Source: an uncultured Holophagaceae bacterium (lineage in GTDB: Bacteria > Acidobacteriota > Holophagae > Holophagales > Holophagaceae). Taken from it: a stretch of DNA of 14,226 bases. This document shows positions 12,464-14,226 of the stretch, piece by piece. Where the stretch lies: positions 1 to 14,226 of the forward strand of contig CAIRAS010000268.1 of the NCBI GenBank assembly GCA_903876615.1. The letters run 5' to 3'. Under the pieces are notes generated by a model that was not told where the DNA came from, ran no database searches, and saw only the letters and a program-made list of their open reading frames with translations. The stretch's first letter is position 1; each line of letters opens with the position of its first letter. The position numbers and the translations under genes were made by a program.

Positions 12464-14083
12464 TCAGCGTGCGATCTCGACGGCCCTCAGCTCACGCATG
12501 ACGGTCACCTTGATCTGGCCGGGATACTGCATCTCGGACTCGATCCGGCGGGAGACATCCTTGGCGATCCAGTAGGCCTGGTCGTCGTTCACGGAGCCGG
12601 CATCCACCAGGATGCGGATCTCCCGGCCCGCCTGCATGGCGAAGCTCTTCTGCACGCCCTTGTAGCTGTTGGCGATGCCCTCGAGCTGCTCGAGGCGCTT
12701 CACGTAGGTCTCCAGCATCTCGCGGCGGGCGCCGGGCCGGGCGGCGCTCAGGGCGTCCGCGGCGGTGATGAGCATGGCTTCCACGGTGCGGGGTTCGAAG
12801 TCCCCGTGGTGGCAGCTCATGGCATGGATGACCTCCTCCTTCTCCCCGTAGCGCTGCAGCAGCTGCATGCCAATCTCGATGTGGGTGCCTTCCACCTCGC
12901 GGTCGATGGCCTTGCCGATGTCATGGAAGAGCCCCGCGCGCCGCGCCAGCCGCGCATCTGAGCCCATCTCGCCGGCCATGTACTCGGCGATGCGGGCCAC
13001 CTCCTTGGTGTGCTCCAGCACGTTCTGGCCGTAGGAGGTGCGGTAGTTCAGACGGCCCACCAGCTTGTGCAGCTTGGGGTGGACATCCGGGAACCCCATC
13101 TCGATGCAGGCGGCCTCGCCGATCTCCTTGAGATGCTGGTCCATGTCCACCTTGACCTTCTCCACCACCTCCTCGATGCGGGCCGGGTGGATGCGGCCGT
13201 CCGCCAGCAGTTTGAGGATGGCCTGGCGGGCCACCTCCCGGCGGATGGGGTCGAAGCTCGATACGACGATGCTCTCGGGCGTGTCGTCCACGATGAGGTC
13301 GCAGCCCGTGGCCTTCTCCAGCGCCCGGATGTTGCGGCCCTCACGGCCGATGATGCGGCCCTTTAAGTCATCGCTGGGGAGCTGGACGGAGCTGACGGCC
13401 TGCTCGGTCACCACGTCCGAGGCCACCCGCTGGATGGCGGCGCCGATGGTCCAGCGGGCCTTCTTGGCGGCCTCCTCCTGGGCCTCCTCCTCGATGCGGC
13501 GCACCAGCTTGGCGGCGTCCATCTTGGCGGAATACTCCAGCTGGGAGATGAGTTCCTTCTTGGCGTCCTCCCGGGTGAGCCCGGCCACTTCCTCCAGGCG
13601 CCTGGCCTGGGCCTCCACCAGCTGCCGGGCCTCAACCTGCTGCGCCTCGAGGCGCTCCAACTCGGCCTTGCGCTTCTCGGAGAGGGTCTCGACGTCCTTG
13701 GTCTTCTGGTCCACCTGCTGGTGCTTCTTGTCCAGGCCCTCTTCCTTGGACTGGAGCCGCTGCTCCTGCTTCTCCAGGTTCTTCTGGCGCTCGGTGAGCA
13801 GCTTCTCCGCCTCGGTCCGGGCCTGCAGGGCCTGCTCCTTGGCCTTCAGCTCGGATTCCTTGCGGATGGTCTCGGCTTCCTGCTCGCCCCGCTGCCGCAA
13901 CCGCTGGGCCTCCCGCTGGGCCTCCGCGAGCAGCTTCTCCCGCTCGGCCTTGATGTCGGACTCGGCCTTGGCTTGGGCCAGGGAGGCTTCCGCGGTGGCC
14001 TTCTGGGCCTTGAGGGCCATGAGCAGGCCCACGCCGGACGCTGCGAAGAAGAGAATAAGGAAGATCCAGGCTATCAAATTCAT
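12464..14083 (-). CDS. rny: Ribonuclease Y
   Basis: A membrane-anchored endoribonuclease that initiates mRNA decay; 539 residues, close to the family norm of about 520. In order: one N-terminal membrane helix (about 3-23, LIAWIFLILFFAASGVGLLM); a long charged coiled coil (about 25-190, rich in E, K, Q and A); a KH RNA-binding domain with GRIIGREGRNIRALEKATG starting at G242; and an HD metal-dependent phosphodiesterase domain with H387-D388 in GLFHDIGKA and a later MSCHHGDFEPRT histidine pair. The frame can be extended to a TTG at 14095, but ATG 14083 is preferred because GGAG sits 6 nt upstream and the membrane helix follows directly. It is transcribed towards the response regulator with 3 bp between the stop codons. 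Confidence 0.97.
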   Translation of the reverse strand: MNLIAWIFLILFFAASGVGLLMALKAQKATAEASLAQAKAESDIKAEREKLLAEAQREAQRLRQRGEQEAETIRKESELKAKEQALQARTEAEKLLTERQKNLEKQEQRLQSKEEGLDKKHQQVDQKTKDVETLSEKRKAELERLEAQQVEARQLVEAQARRLEEVAGLTREDAKKELISQLEYSAKMDAAKLVRRIEEEAQEEAAKKARWTIGAAIQRVASDVVTEQAVSSVQLPSDDLKGRIIGREGRNIRALEKATGCDLIVDDTPESIVVSSFDPIRREVARQAILKLLADGRIHPARIEEVVEKVKVDMDQHLKEIGEAACIEMGFPDVHPKLHKLVGRLNYRTSYGQNVLEHTKEVARIAEYMAGEMGSDARLARRAGLFHDIGKAIDREVEGTHIEIGMQLLQRYGEKEEVIHAMSCHHGDFEPRTVEAMLITAADALSAARPGARREMLETYVKRLEQLEGIANSYKGVQKSFAMQAGREIRILVDAGSVNDDQAYWIAKDVSRRIESEMQYPGQIKVTVMRELRAVEIAR

Positions 14084-14130
14084 CGGCGACTCCAAGGATG
14101 AGGATCCAAAGAGCCAACAGCACCCGAAAT

Positions 14131-14226
14131 GAAAATCCCCGCTCAGTCGTGGAGGCTTGCCGAGTTCCCTAGCGTGTAGGGGGGAGACCAGAATCCCTGG
14201 CTAAGGCGCGCCGTCGCGCGGAACGC
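14131..14226 (-). ncRNA. Possible 3' part of a structured RNA (6S-like) upstream of rny
   Basis: The minus strand shows a CCCTA-CACGC-TAGGG hairpin followed by GAACTCGGCAAGCC, preceded by a CCAGGGATTCTGG hairpin. This loosely resembles the 3' half of bacterial 6S RNA, where a small stem of CCUA/UAGG type precedes the strand that closes the outer stem. The 5' half would lie beyond the window, so pairing cannot be tested. The plain alternative is a structured 5' leader of rny. Confidence 0.22.

Overview
This is a GC-rich bacterial chromosome segment with tightly packed genes. Two housekeeping genes flank it: alanyl-tRNA synthetase on the left and RNase Y on the right. Between them is an accessory block of c-type cytochromes, an outer-membrane beta-barrel protein and a two-component system. 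The combination of CX4CH/CX2CH multiheme repeats, a propeller-type sensor kinase and high GC suggests a metal-reducing or electrode-respiring lineage, such as Acidobacteriota of the Geothrix/Holophaga type or a Geobacter-like Desulfobacterota. That placement is inference; no rRNA or other decisive marker is present.

Layout. alaS (58-2679, +) converges on a four-gene minus-strand operon (8532 down to 2776); a perfect 11-bp-stem hairpin (2711-2737) lies in the gap. In transcription order the operon encodes: a 1166-residue lipoprotein with 30 haem-binding motifs; a small secreted monohaem cytochrome c; a beta-barrel protein resembling DUF5777; and a four-helix membrane protein with a C-terminal cytochrome P460-like haem domain. 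The downstream gaps are 40, 17 and 12 bp, and the last three genes have clear Shine-Dalgarno sequences. A 317-bp divergent control region (8533-8849) rich in palindromes separates this operon from a plus-strand sensor kinase (8850-11822) and a NarL/FixJ-type response regulator (11819-12460) that overlap by ATGA. The regulator ends 3 bp from the stop codon of rny (RNase Y, 12464-14083, -). The last 143 bp hold the rny leader and possibly the end of a structured RNA.

How it may work. The large lipoprotein reads as 6 N-terminal haems plus three repeats of 8 haems, each with the same order of motif spacings. With a lipid anchor, a beta-barrel, a small soluble cytochrome and a membrane-anchored haem protein in one operon, the cluster looks like an electron-transfer route across the envelope. 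It differs from described porin-cytochrome complexes: the barrel is small and there is no periplasmic multihaem partner. The divergent two-component system is the natural candidate for its regulator. The haem motifs, repeat order, gene order and palindromes are read directly from the sequence; the electron-transfer role and regulatory link are inference.
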